From Leptospira gomenensis (lineage in GTDB: Bacteria > Spirochaetota > Leptospiria > Leptospirales > Leptospiraceae), in NCBI RefSeq assembly GCF_004770155.1, contig NZ_RQFA01000028.1, positions 1-42,500 of the forward strand: a DNA stretch of 42,500 nt. Direction: 5' to 3'. The notes under the pieces were generated by a model, which saw nothing but the letters and a program-made list of their open reading frames with translations, did not search any database and was not told the DNA's origin. Of the stretch, positions 13,898 to 22,557 are shown piece after piece (the first letter of the stretch is position 1; each line of letters begins with the position of its first letter). Made by a program: the position numbers and the translations under genes.

Positions 13898-14368
13898 ATG
13901 CCTGACTTATTTTCCAACCTACCCGTTGCACTTTGGATCGGAGGGGGCGTTTTGTTGATTCTTGCGGAATTTTTTATTCCGGGAACCTTCGTCGCCTTTC
14001 TGGGTACGGCCGGGATTCTTACGGGAATCTTGGTTTATTTTTTCGATCTCGTTTTGGGATGGCAACTCGGTATTTGGGCGATCCTTTCGACGGTTTTGAT
14101 CTACGCGGGAAGTCAGACGATCCGAAAAATTTTTCCCGCTCAATCCGAACATACAATTCCGCGAGAGGATCAGATCGGAAGATTGGTCCCGGTCGTAAAA
14201 GACGTTCTCGTGGAACGTAAGGGAGGAAGGATTCTCTTTCAAGGAGTGGAATGGGACGCTATCTCGAAAAAGGCGCGCATTCCCAAAGGGAGCAAGGCAA
14301 GGATTCTCGGCAGGGACAATCTGACCTTCGTCGTGGAACCCTTGGAAATTCCCGAAGAACCGATTTAA
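13898..14368 (+). CDS. NfeD-like membrane protein
   Basis: A 156-residue protein: two or three transmembrane helices (about 8-75, with GGGVLLILAEFFIPGTFVAFLG typical of NfeD proteins) followed by a small OB-like beta domain (IGRLVPVVKDVLVERKGGRILFQGVEW). NfeD proteins are encoded next to SPFH/stomatin proteins and are thought to support their membrane microdomains. The start at 13898 is chosen because GGGAG lies at 13881-13885; an earlier in-frame start at 13844 adds a polar leader that would spoil the N-terminal helix. It is followed by two SPFH genes after 25 bp. Confidence 0.9.
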   Translation: MPDLFSNLPVALWIGGGVLLILAEFFIPGTFVAFLGTAGILTGILVYFFDLVLGWQLGIWAILSTVLIYAGSQTIRKIFPAQSEHTIPREDQIGRLVPVVKDVLVERKGGRILFQGVEWDAISKKARIPKGSKARILGRDNLTFVVEPLEIPEEPI

Positions 14369-14393
14369 TAAAAAAAATACAAAGGAGAATTTC

Positions 14394-15332
14394 ATGTCCG
14401 CAGGATTTTTATTCACGTTATTTTTTATAGCGTTGATTTACCTGATTCGTAAGACGTTCATCATCGTCCCGCAGCAGTATTGTTATGTGGTGGAACGAGT
14501 GGGTGTGTTTAAGGGAGCTCTGGAAGCGGGATTTCATTTTCTTTGGCCGGTGATCGAAGTGGTCAAATACAGACAAAACCTAAAGGAGATAGCGATCGAC
14601 ATTCCCCCGCAGATGTGTATCACCAAGGACAACGTATCCATCGCCGTGGACGGGATCCTATATCTCCGCGTAGTGGACGCCTACAAGGCGTCGTATGCGA
14701 TCGAAAACTTCATGTTGGCCACGCAGCAACTCGCGCAGACTACCTTACGTTCCGAAATCGGAAAACTGATTTTGGATCAGACGTTTGCGGAACGCGACGA
14801 CATCAATTCCCACGTTGTGCGCGCTTTGGACGAAGCCACCGATCCATGGGGAATCAAAGTGACACGGTATGAAATCAAAAACATTTCTCCTCCTAAGGAA
14901 ATTCTCCACGAAATGGAAGAACAGGTAAAAGCGGAACGTGTGAAACGCGCCGAGATTACGATTTCGGAAGGAGAAAAACTCGCGCGTATCAATCGTTCCG
15001 TCGGGGAACGGGAGGAAGCGATCAACATCTCCGAAGGGGAAAAGATCAAAAAAATCAACGAAGCGGACGGAAAGGCTTTGGAAATCCAACTCATCGCCGC
15101 GGCAAAAGCAAAGGGAATCCAGATGATTGCGGAATCGATCTCCAGAGAGGGAGGCTCCGACGCGGTCAACCTACAAATCACGGAGGACTATCTGACCGGG
15201 CTCGGAGGAATTTTGAGCGATTCCAAAACCACGATCCTTCCGGCGGAGCTCGCCAATATCGCCGGGGTTTTCGAAGGACTTTCCAAAATCACCGGAAAAC
15301 TGCCGGATTTGAAAACGGACAAAGAGGTTTAA
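14394..15332 (+). CDS. SPFH (stomatin/prohibitin-like) membrane protein 1
   Basis: A 312-residue protein with an N-terminal membrane helix (5-20) and an SPFH domain. The family's core reads YVVERVGVFKGALEAGFHFLWP, then DIPPQMCITKDNVSIAVDGILYLRV, then WGIKVTRYEIKNISPPKEI. A long charged helix with repeated Ser-Glu-Gly-Glu units (ISEGEKLARI, ISEGEKIKKI) follows and drives oligomerisation. The start is ATG at 14394, with AAAGGAG at 14381-14387. It resembles the QmcA/slipin group, scaffolds of membrane microdomains that often control membrane proteases. It is one base away from a paralogue downstream. Confidence 0.93.
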   Translation: MSAGFLFTLFFIALIYLIRKTFIIVPQQYCYVVERVGVFKGALEAGFHFLWPVIEVVKYRQNLKEIAIDIPPQMCITKDNVSIAVDGILYLRVVDAYKASYAIENFMLATQQLAQTTLRSEIGKLILDQTFAERDDINSHVVRALDEATDPWGIKVTRYEIKNISPPKEILHEMEEQVKAERVKRAEITISEGEKLARINRSVGEREEAINISEGEKIKKINEADGKALEIQLIAAAKAKGIQMIAESISREGGSDAVNLQITEDYLTGLGGILSDSKTTILPAELANIAGVFEGLSKITGKLPDLKTDKEV

Positions 15333-15333
15333 C

Positions 15334-16266
15334 ATGGAATCGATCCAAAACATTTTCGTCACAATATTCTGGACCCTGTTCGGAATTTACTTCGCTTACA
15401 AACTCTACCGTTCGATTCGGATCGTCTCCGCACAGGATTGTATCGTCGTCGAAAAATTCGGAAAATACAGTAGAACCTTACACGCAGGATTACACCTCCT
15501 TTGGCCTTTTATCGAAAAAGACGCGTATTATCACACCTTAAAGGAACAAGCTACGGACGTACCTCCGCAGACTTGTATCACAAAGGACAACGTAAAGGTA
15601 GAGATGGACGGAATTCTCTACATCAAGGTTTTAGATCCGCACAAGGCGAGTTACGGAATCAACGACTACCAGTTCGCGGCTTCGCAGTTGGCGCAGACCA
15701 CGATGCGGGCGATCATTGGAACGATGGATTTGGACGTGACGTTCGAAACGCGGGACGCGATCAACAGCAAGATTCTGGAAGTTTTGGATCAGGCCGCCGA
15801 ACCTTGGGGAATCAAGGTAAACCGTTACGAAATCGTAAACATCACTCCTCCGAAGTCGATCTTGGAAGCGATGGAAAAAGAGAAAAAGGCCCAAATTTCC
15901 AAAAAAGCCCAAATCTCTTTATCCGAAGGGGATCGGGACGCAAAGATCAACCGCTCTCTCGGATTCAAGGAAGAGGCGATCAATAAATCCGAAGGGGAAA
16001 AACAAAAACGGATCAACGAAGCGGAGGGAGCCGCCAAGGAAGTTGAAGCCATCGCCGTGGCGACCGCCAAAGGAATCGAACTTCTCGCGCAATCCATCAA
16101 CACGAAGGGTGGAAAGGAAGCGGTAAAACTCAGGATCGGTCAGAAATTCATCAAGGAATTCGAAAAGATCTCCAATCAAAAAACGGATATCGTACTTCCT
16201 CTCAACTTGGCGAATTTCAAGTCCATACTCAAATCGGTCTTGGGGACTTCGGATTCCAAAAATTAG
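15334..16266 (+). CDS. SPFH (stomatin/prohibitin-like) membrane protein 2
   Basis: A 310-residue paralogue of the preceding gene, with the same order: membrane helix (about 8-24), SPFH core (VEKFGKYSRTLHAGLHLLWPF, DVPPQTCITKDNVKVEMDGILY, WGIKVNRYEIVNITPPKSI), then the charged Ser-Glu-Gly-rich helix (SLSEGDRDAKI, KSEGEKQKRI). The start follows the previous stop by one base, with AAAGAGG before it. The two probably form a mixed ring, as with HflK/HflC, though they belong to the QmcA-like branch rather than HflKC. No HflB/FtsH gene is nearby. Confidence 0.93.
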   Translation: MESIQNIFVTIFWTLFGIYFAYKLYRSIRIVSAQDCIVVEKFGKYSRTLHAGLHLLWPFIEKDAYYHTLKEQATDVPPQTCITKDNVKVEMDGILYIKVLDPHKASYGINDYQFAASQLAQTTMRAIIGTMDLDVTFETRDAINSKILEVLDQAAEPWGIKVNRYEIVNITPPKSILEAMEKEKKAQISKKAQISLSEGDRDAKINRSLGFKEEAINKSEGEKQKRINEAEGAAKEVEAIAVATAKGIELLAQSINTKGGKEAVKLRIGQKFIKEFEKISNQKTDIVLPLNLANFKSILKSVLGTSDSKN

Positions 16267-16406
16267 AAGTTTGGAATAGACTCCGGAGATTCCAATCCGA
16301 AACGGGAAAATGGAACAACGGACGTTTCGAAAAAACGACGGCAGAAACGTTTTGTCGAATCGGAAGTTTCGTAAACTTATCGATCCGGAACCGTCTCGAT
16401 CCGAAC

Positions 16407-16442
16407 AAAAAAACCGAAACGCCCTTCTCCGGCGCGTTTCGG
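16407..16442 (-). terminator. Rho-independent terminator of fliN
   Basis: A 9-bp perfect stem (CCGAAACGC 16414-16422, GCGTTTCGG 16434-16442) with an 11-base loop. Read on the - strand it is followed directly by seven Ts (16413-16407). It lies 10 bp past the fliN stop. The same hairpin could also limit read-through from the SPFH operon on +. Confidence 0.88.
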
Positions 16443-16451
16443 ATTCGTATA

Positions 16452-16970
16452 TTATAATCTTCTACTTTGTTCTACGATTTCGGTGATTTGAATCCCGTAA
16501 AAATCGTCCATCGCGACCAACTTGCCTCTTCCCACCAAACGGCCGTTTGCTAGGATATCCAGGTCTTCTCCTACGTTTTTGTCCAATTCGACGACGGTTC
16601 CTTCGTTGAGACCGTTGACATCCTTGATGAACATATTCGTTCTCCCCAGCTCGACCGTAAGAGCCAGGTTTACGTCCATAAGAAGATTCAAGTTCGTGGA
16701 CTGGGAGGGCGCCGATTGTCGCGAGGAGGATCGGGGAGGTGCGGACGACGGCGTGGGAGAAGGCCCGAGGGCTGCGGAAATATCCGCAAACGAAGGGGAA
16801 TCGGAGGAAGCAGAGGCACCGGCTCCGCCTCCGGATTCGCCTCCCAAAAGGGAATCCAATTCACCGCTGAGATTAAAATCGGATCCGCCTCCCGCACCGG
16901 AGGGGGCGTCCCCGCCTCCGCCCGTTAAAAGCGCGTCGATGTCTTCTTGTGAGAGCGAACCTTCACCCAT
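16452..16970 (-). CDS. fliN: Flagellar motor switch protein FliN
   Basis: A 172-residue C-ring protein. The C-terminal SPOA domain (about 92-170: NLLMDVNLALTVELGRT, VVELDKNVGEDLDILANGRLVGRG, GIQITEIV) is the classical FliN torque-ring part. The N-terminus carries LSQEDIDALL (5-14), a copy of the FliM CheY-binding peptide, as in FliN/FliY proteins of spirochaetes. Between them lies a low-complexity Gly/Ser/Ala/Pro linker of about 75 residues. Transcribed divergently from the AAA+ gene and followed by its own terminator, so it is probably monocistronic. Confidence 0.95.
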   Translation of the reverse strand: MGEGSLSQEDIDALLTGGGGDAPSGAGGGSDFNLSGELDSLLGGESGGGAGASASSDSPSFADISAALGPSPTPSSAPPRSSSRQSAPSQSTNLNLLMDVNLALTVELGRTNMFIKDVNGLNEGTVVELDKNVGEDLDILANGRLVGRGKLVAMDDFYGIQITEIVEQSRRL

Positions 16971-17065
16971 TTTTCCAACTCCTAAACGAATCCGATAGTA
17001 AAGAAATCGACAGAATCCAAGATTCCTACAAGAGTATTTTCACGGTTTATCGAGGTAATACACGT

Positions 17066-18361
17066 TTGAATTCCCCTTCTCAACCAGAATCTTCCGAAGA
17101 TCCCTCCCTGCACGCGGTGGATTTTACCAAAACGAAAAGTTTTCTCCACTCCGAACTGAGCGCCGCCGGTGTTTCCTCCGCCGATTTGCCGACGGTAACT
17201 TCGGACAAAAAGGATCTCAAAATCGAATTTTCGGTTCCCTCGATTTCCAAAAGCGCTCTGTTGGATTGTCTACAAATCCTAAAAAATCATATCGAAAATC
17301 TCAGGATTCATACCTTCGAACCGGGATACTATTGTATCCAAGCTCTGAACGAAAATCTATTCGAAACCAAAAATCTACTCGATACGATCCGATTTCGATT
17401 CCATTCCGGCAGAACAAAAAACCGAGTCGAAATCACCAAAAAAGGCGATTTTACGCGCCAGGAATTGTTTGCCACCGTTTCCCTCTTTCGATTTCTCAAG
17501 TCGGGAAATTCCGCAGAAACCGCAAAACCCGAGGAGCTTTTGGCGGCTTTGGGAGTGGAAGTTTTCCAACCCGCCGAGGCCGAAAAACGAGGAAAAGCGA
17601 TCACCTTCGAGCACATAGCCGGTTACGAAGGGGTCAAACGACAGATTTTAGAATCCATCATTCATCCTCTGAAAAATCCGAACCTTCTTTCCGAAATTTC
17701 CAAACTGACCCGAAAATTTCCGAGCGACACACGACCGCGAGCCGTTTTGTTCGAAGGGGATCCGGGCGTGGGAAAAACTACGATGGCGCGGGTCGTATCC
17801 TGCATGACCGGACTTCCTTTGATCTATGTTCCGGTGGAATCGATCATGAGCAAGTTCTACGGAGAAAGCGCGCAGAATATGGCGTATGTTTTCGACGCCG
17901 CCGCCCTCTTTCCGGCTTGTTTGATTTTTTTGGACGAGATCGATTCTCTGGCGGGAAACCGGGAAGAAGGTATGTTTGAAGCCACGCGCAAAATTTTGTC
18001 GGTATTACTACGAAAGATCGACGGGTTCAACAGCCAGCGAAACTCCGTAACGATCGGGGCGACCAATCGTAAACAGGATCTGGATCACGCGCTCCTCTCC
18101 CGATTCGATCGGACGATTTATTTTCCTCTGCCGGACGTCGAGGAAAGGAGCAAGGTTCTAGAGACATATGCCCTTCACCTAACGGCGAAAGAACGAACTC
18201 GGATCGCGGAATGTTTGGAGGGAAATTCGGGAAGAACGATCCGGGATTTCTGCGATTTGGTGGAGCGGAAGTGGGCTTCCTATCTTGTGGAAAAAGGATT
18301 GAACCCGATTCCACCGCCGTTTGAATTGTATTTGGAAACTAGCTCCGCACCCCGGAAATAA
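17066..18361 (+). CDS. AAA+ ATPase of unknown role
   Basis: A 431-residue protein if started at TTG 17066, which has GAGG at 17052-17055 ten bases upstream. The frame continues up to a GTG at 16949, but that would overlap fliN on the opposite strand and has no better site. The C-terminal half is a classical AAA module: Walker A GDPGVGKT (231-238), Walker B IFLDEID (about 287-293), sensor 1 GATN (331-334) and the second region of homology with arginines in LLSRFDR. It lacks FtsH or Lon protease domains. The N-terminal 180 residues are not recognised. Its placement between fliN and the FcpB-like gene suggests a flagellar or periplasmic assembly role, which is inference. Confidence 0.87.
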   Translation: MNSPSQPESSEDPSLHAVDFTKTKSFLHSELSAAGVSSADLPTVTSDKKDLKIEFSVPSISKSALLDCLQILKNHIENLRIHTFEPGYYCIQALNENLFETKNLLDTIRFRFHSGRTKNRVEITKKGDFTRQELFATVSLFRFLKSGNSAETAKPEELLAALGVEVFQPAEAEKRGKAITFEHIAGYEGVKRQILESIIHPLKNPNLLSEISKLTRKFPSDTRPRAVLFEGDPGVGKTTMARVVSCMTGLPLIYVPVESIMSKFYGESAQNMAYVFDAAALFPACLIFLDEIDSLAGNREEGMFEATRKILSVLLRKIDGFNSQRNSVTIGATNRKQDLDHALLSRFDRTIYFPLPDVEERSKVLETYALHLTAKERTRIAECLEGNSGRTIRDFCDLVERKWASYLVEKGLNPIPPPFELYLETSSAPRK

Positions 18362-18402
18362 TTGCCGATTTTTCAATAAAAAGTAGTGCATTCATTCAAT
18401 CC

Positions 18403-18438
<36 letters not shown>

Positions 18439-18482
18439 GGGTCGGAATTTGCCGATCCTGGATTCAAATATCCGTTTCACTA

Positions 18483-19324
<842 letters not shown>

Positions 19325-19327
19325 AAA

Positions 19328-19816
19328 GTGCGTTACATTCTCCCCTGTCCCCGATGCCAGACGGAACTCAGGATTCCCATTGATTTGGGAAAACTGACCG
19401 TCCGGTGTCCGCGGTGTTACGAATCCTTCCTTTTCGACCCGGAGCTCACTCCCAAACAATCCTCAGGAAGATTCGATCGGGATCCTCGACAGGAGAACCC
19501 GTATCGCAAAAACGTTTTCGAAATCTTTCTGGAAAATTTTCGTTCTTCGTTAGGCGGTTTAACGGAACGTTTTCGTGAACGCGGAACGTTAGGCGAAATC
19601 CCCGGCAAACGACTCGCCAAGAATCTGCTCCTGTTTTTGCTCGCCGTAGGAATCGTTCGAGCCTGTTTTTATTCCCCCTTTCCAGATTGGAACGACAAAC
19701 CTGCTACCGAGCGACAAAACTCCGAAACGCAGAAACAACCGATCCTACCCGAAGAAAATTCAGAACCGTCCAATCCGGACGAGCAGATCGAACCCAAACC
19801 GAAATTCGAAATTTGA
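19328..19816 (+). CDS. Zinc-ribbon membrane protein
   Basis: A 162-residue protein. The N-terminus has two CxxC pairs, C7-P-R-C10 and C27-P-R-C30, spaced as in the small zinc-ribbon found at the start of many bacterial sensors or membrane proteins. Basic and aromatic residues follow, then one transmembrane helix (about 100-115, NLLLFLLAVGIVRACF) and an acidic, Pro-rich tail (EENSEPSNPDEQIEPKPK). It begins at GTG 19328, three bases after the previous stop, and ends 6 bp before rsmE, so it is operonic. The function is unknown; a small membrane-tethered regulator or adaptor is possible. Confidence 0.75.
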   Translation: MRYILPCPRCQTELRIPIDLGKLTVRCPRCYESFLFDPELTPKQSSGRFDRDPRQENPYRKNVFEIFLENFRSSLGGLTERFRERGTLGEIPGKRLAKNLLLFLLAVGIVRACFYSPFPDWNDKPATERQNSETQKQPILPEENSEPSNPDEQIEPKPKFEI

Positions 19817-19822
19817 AACGAT

Positions 19823-20593
19823 TTGAATCTGCTTTTGTGTAGAAAGGAATGGAGGATCGGAAACGGGGATCGTTTTTTGATTCAAGAGCCGAAACGAATT
19901 TCGCATATTACAAAAATCTTAAATAAAAAACCGGGAGATAAAATCAAAGCCGGAATGTTAAACGAGAGCCTAGGCGTTTTCGTTTTGGAGGAAATTTCAT
20001 CTTCTTCGATCGTAGGAAGATACCGTCCCTTGTTCCGTCCTCGGCCCCGCGTTTTTGAAGTGAATCTTCTTTTGGCGGTCAATCGTCCGCCTACGGTTCG
20101 GAAGATTTTACAATTGGCCGGAACCTGGGGAATCGCTTCCATTACCTTTTTTCTCGCCAAAAATTCGAGACGGGAATATCTTACTTCGCCCGTTTGGAAA
20201 CGGGAAGAGATGGAAGCCGAACTGATCGAAGGTATGGAACAGGGAAAAAACGTTTTTTTTCCCGTAGTCAAAACGGAATTTCGAAACGATACACGATCTC
20301 TTCTTTCCGAGTTGGAAACCGAACGCAAATGCTCGCAATCGTTCGTGTTGGATCGAAAGGGTGATTCGTTGTATTCCGTTCTTTCGAAAAACGGAATATT
20401 CACTACCTTAGGCCCGGGGCGCGACATTGACCCTATCGGTTCGTTTTTATTCGTCTTAGGTCCGGAAAGCGGACTCGTTCCTGAGGAACTGGATTTCTGG
20501 AAAAAGAGGGGGTTTTCCGGAATCCGCGTTTCAAAACGAGTATTGCGTACGGAAACGGCTTTAGCCTTTCTCTTATCTCAATTAGAATTTTAG
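19823..20593 (+). CDS. rsmE: 16S rRNA (uracil1498-N3)-methyltransferase
   Basis: A 256-residue SPOUT-class enzyme. The N-terminal PUA-like RNA-binding region (ISHITKILNKKPGDKI) precedes the knotted catalytic domain, which ends with the RsmE signature: FVLGPESGLVPEELDFWKKRG then SKRVLRTETALAFLLSQL. It methylates U1498 of 16S rRNA using SAM. It starts at TTG 19823, a short distance after the zinc-ribbon gene, and its stop lies within an 18-bp palindrome shared with the convergent gene. Confidence 0.94.
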   Translation: MNLLLCRKEWRIGNGDRFLIQEPKRISHITKILNKKPGDKIKAGMLNESLGVFVLEEISSSSIVGRYRPLFRPRPRVFEVNLLLAVNRPPTVRKILQLAGTWGIASITFFLAKNSRREYLTSPVWKREEMEAELIEGMEQGKNVFFPVVKTEFRNDTRSLLSELETERKCSQSFVLDRKGDSLYSVLSKNGIFTTLGPGRDIDPIGSFLFVLGPESGLVPEELDFWKKRGFSGIRVSKRVLRTETALAFLLSQLEF

Positions 20594-20605
20594 AATATTC
20601 TAAAA
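20588..20605. terminator. 18-bp perfect palindrome at convergent stop codons
   Basis: TTTTAGAATATTCTAAAA reads identically on both strands and holds the TAG stop of rsmE and the TAG stop of the opposite gene. It could serve as a compact bidirectional transcript end. Palindromes of the same family (ATTCTAAATTTAGAAT at 162-177 and TAGAATATTCTA at 172-183) occur at the left edge. Confidence 0.4.
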
Positions 20606-22258
20606 ACTTACATTGCTTGAGAAAAGCACTTTCTGTTCGTCTTTGGCTTCGTATTCGTTGGTCGCCGTGTCATAAACCCATTTTCGAACGTTCTGCAAAC
20701 GGATCGCCGCAAATCCCAGTTTGATCGCGAGTTCCAAGGCTCCCTGGGAACGGTCGTCCAAGATAAAGGCTTCCTTATTTTCGTTGAAACCCTTTTTCAT
20801 ATAATATCCGTTGAGCAAAACCAAGGTTCCGAAAGGGATATAAATTCCCACGAAAATTCTGGAGTTGTCCGGTCCGGAATAGTTTTCGTAGTTGGTCTCG
20901 AGTGCGATCCGGTAAAAATTGAACAACACGGTCGTGAAATATCCTTTGACCTTGGGGCCGTCGGGATCGGCGAGTTTTGCGTTCTCTAACTTCGTCATCG
21001 GAATATTACTCTGCAAATTTCCCTGATATCGTTCCAGTTCGTAGAAACTGTCGAAATACATCGGAATGTATGTGGCGCTCATGTTTCTGTATTCCGGTTT
21101 TACGTTCAGATAGATATCCTTCCCGCCGAAACGAAACATTACTCCGTAGTGGGTTCCGGTCGCTCCGTCGATTTGTTTGATCTTGTTTACGTCATAATAC
21201 GGAGTCATTTCCACGTATTTCGCTCCGATCAATTTGTATTCGATATCGTAACCGGTGATACTCACCTTTTCCACGGATTTTACGAGAGGATTGTTGTTCT
21301 CGTCCACGCGCAATTTTCCTGTGCTATCGAATTTCAATTCCAGAGGCGCCTTGCTGTCGAATGCGGTCGTATAACCGATCGCGAAACGATTGGCCCAATT
21401 GTCCTGGTTGAATAACTCCCGTAGCCCTTCCTTTTGCCCCCCGCCTTTTTTTTCGGGGATCTTATCCGAAAAGACGGTTCCTTCCCGTTTTTCGTTGGTT
21501 TTTTGATCCTCGATTAAGGCGCGATACGATTCCTTTTCTTCCGCACCCACTTCTTCATAGACCTTTTTTCTTCCGGCCTCATCCGCTACGTTTCCTTGTC
21601 CTATGGTGAGTAGGGAAACCGTTCTCGACCTGCCTCGGATAAGATCGATCGCCTTCATGGCGATTGCAAACGGTCGGATGTAAATTCTCGCGGAATTGAC
21701 TTCTCGTGTATAAAGAGAGTTCGTAAAAACCTGCACCCCTCCGTAGTCGCTGTTGAGGTCCGCCTGAAGACCCAGGTTGTAAACGTCCAATCTTTGGTTG
21801 TTCACATACCGGTTGAGAATCGTCCCGTGCCCTACATACCCGTCGAAAATTCTACCGATAAACGCCGAATACGTGATTTCCCCGGGTTTGTATGTTCCAA
21901 ACTGACCAAACCAAATATTGTTGATCACACGAAGATAATCACTCTTTTCATTGTAATCGAAGGCCCGCAACTTTCCGATTTTGGAATTTTCCTGTTTGGG
22001 ATCTACGTCATACATCAAAAAGTTAAGGGGAACTGTGAGAGAAGCTCCGAAATCCCCTCCGAAATTCAGATTCACGGTCGGTGCGACATAAAGGTAATAA
22101 TCCTTATCGAATTTATTGATTCCGATATCGTACGTAAACGGATCCGGAGGGTGCATGTACTGCCTTCCCGGCGGGATCCAAAATTGTTGCGCCTGCGTGG
22201 CGGCAGGAACGGAAAGAAATAGAACGATTGCTAAAAATAAATGCGAACGTTGGATCAT
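20600..22258 (-). CDS. Probable outer-membrane beta-barrel protein
   Basis: A 552-residue exported protein. A signal peptide (IQRSHLFLAIVLFLSVPAATQA, cleaved before QQF) starts at ATG 22258; an in-frame TTG at 22282 is possible but has no ribosome binding site. Alternating aromatic/polar strands run the whole length (YYLYVAPTVNLNFGG, FGASLTVPLNFLMYDV, FALGYTT-type strands) and the last residue is Phe preceded by NVS, as in OmpA/porin-type barrels. A charged, soluble insert of about 70 residues (AGRKKVYEEVGAEEKESYRA...) lies in the middle. No homologue is recognised by name. Its role is unknown; it stands alone between rsmE and metY. Confidence 0.72.
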   Translation of the reverse strand: MIQRSHLFLAIVLFLSVPAATQAQQFWIPPGRQYMHPPDPFTYDIGINKFDKDYYLYVAPTVNLNFGGDFGASLTVPLNFLMYDVDPKQENSKIGKLRAFDYNEKSDYLRVINNIWFGQFGTYKPGEITYSAFIGRIFDGYVGHGTILNRYVNNQRLDVYNLGLQADLNSDYGGVQVFTNSLYTREVNSARIYIRPFAIAMKAIDLIRGRSRTVSLLTIGQGNVADEAGRKKVYEEVGAEEKESYRALIEDQKTNEKREGTVFSDKIPEKKGGGQKEGLRELFNQDNWANRFAIGYTTAFDSKAPLELKFDSTGKLRVDENNNPLVKSVEKVSITGYDIEYKLIGAKYVEMTPYYDVNKIKQIDGATGTHYGVMFRFGGKDIYLNVKPEYRNMSATYIPMYFDSFYELERYQGNLQSNIPMTKLENAKLADPDGPKVKGYFTTVLFNFYRIALETNYENYSGPDNSRIFVGIYIPFGTLVLLNGYYMKKGFNENKEAFILDDRSQGALELAIKLGFAAIRLQNVRKWVYDTATNEYEAKDEQKVLFSSNVSF

Positions 22259-22299
22259 AAATCGGTGCGATTCTCCACCCAAAAATACGAAGAAATGTT

Positions 22300-22342
22300 T
22301 TCTACGACTTTTCCAAGTCGGTCTTTCCTAAGTATCGTAGAA
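22300..22342 (-). promoter_or_regulatory. Structured 5' leader of the outer-membrane protein gene
   Basis: On the - strand RNA, 5' arm TTCTA(CGA) at 22342-22335 can pair with the end arm (TCG)TAGAA at 22307-22300, enclosing a second hairpin: CGACTT, loop GGAA, AAGTCG (22320-22305). It lies 42-84 bases upstream of the ATG at 22258. A stable stacked structure with a GNRA-type loop in a leader may affect translation or transcript stability. No known riboswitch class is recognised. Confidence 0.4.
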
Positions 22343-22503
22343 CAAATCTCCCTTTCTAAACTTCTAACAGCGGAAACCGTCCGAATTTCGAGGTTTTTAC
22401 GCATTGGGTGAGAATGGAATCAGAATGCTTAGAAATTGCAATGGAAATTTTTTATTCCCTCTCCGCATAAACAGATTCCAATTTCAATATAACAGATTTT
22501 TGT

Positions 22504-22531
22504 TTGACTTTTTGTGCAAGCCCTCTATTTT
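22504..22531 (+). promoter_or_regulatory. Candidate sigma-70 promoter of metY
   Basis: A -35 box TTGACT (22504-22509) and a -10-like TATTTT (22526-22531) are separated by 16 bp. The transcript would start about 20 bp before the ATG at 22558, leaving a very short leader that contains AAGGAG at 22541-22546. There is no room for a SAM riboswitch downstream of this promoter. Confidence 0.55.
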
Positions 22532-22557
22532 ACGACCAAAAAGGAGAACTTGATTCC

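Noticed and set aside
16949..17065. GTG start for the AAA+ protein
   Set aside because: It would overlap the fliN start on the opposite strand; TTG 17066 has GAGG ten bases upstream.
22283..22557. SAM riboswitch upstream of metY
   Set aside because: The candidate promoter lies only about 20-50 bases before the start, and no SAM-type stem arrangement was found.
22504..22557. Earlier ATG start for metY at 22504
   Set aside because: It overlaps the -35 region and gives a leader with no family match; AAGGAG at 22541 points to 22558.
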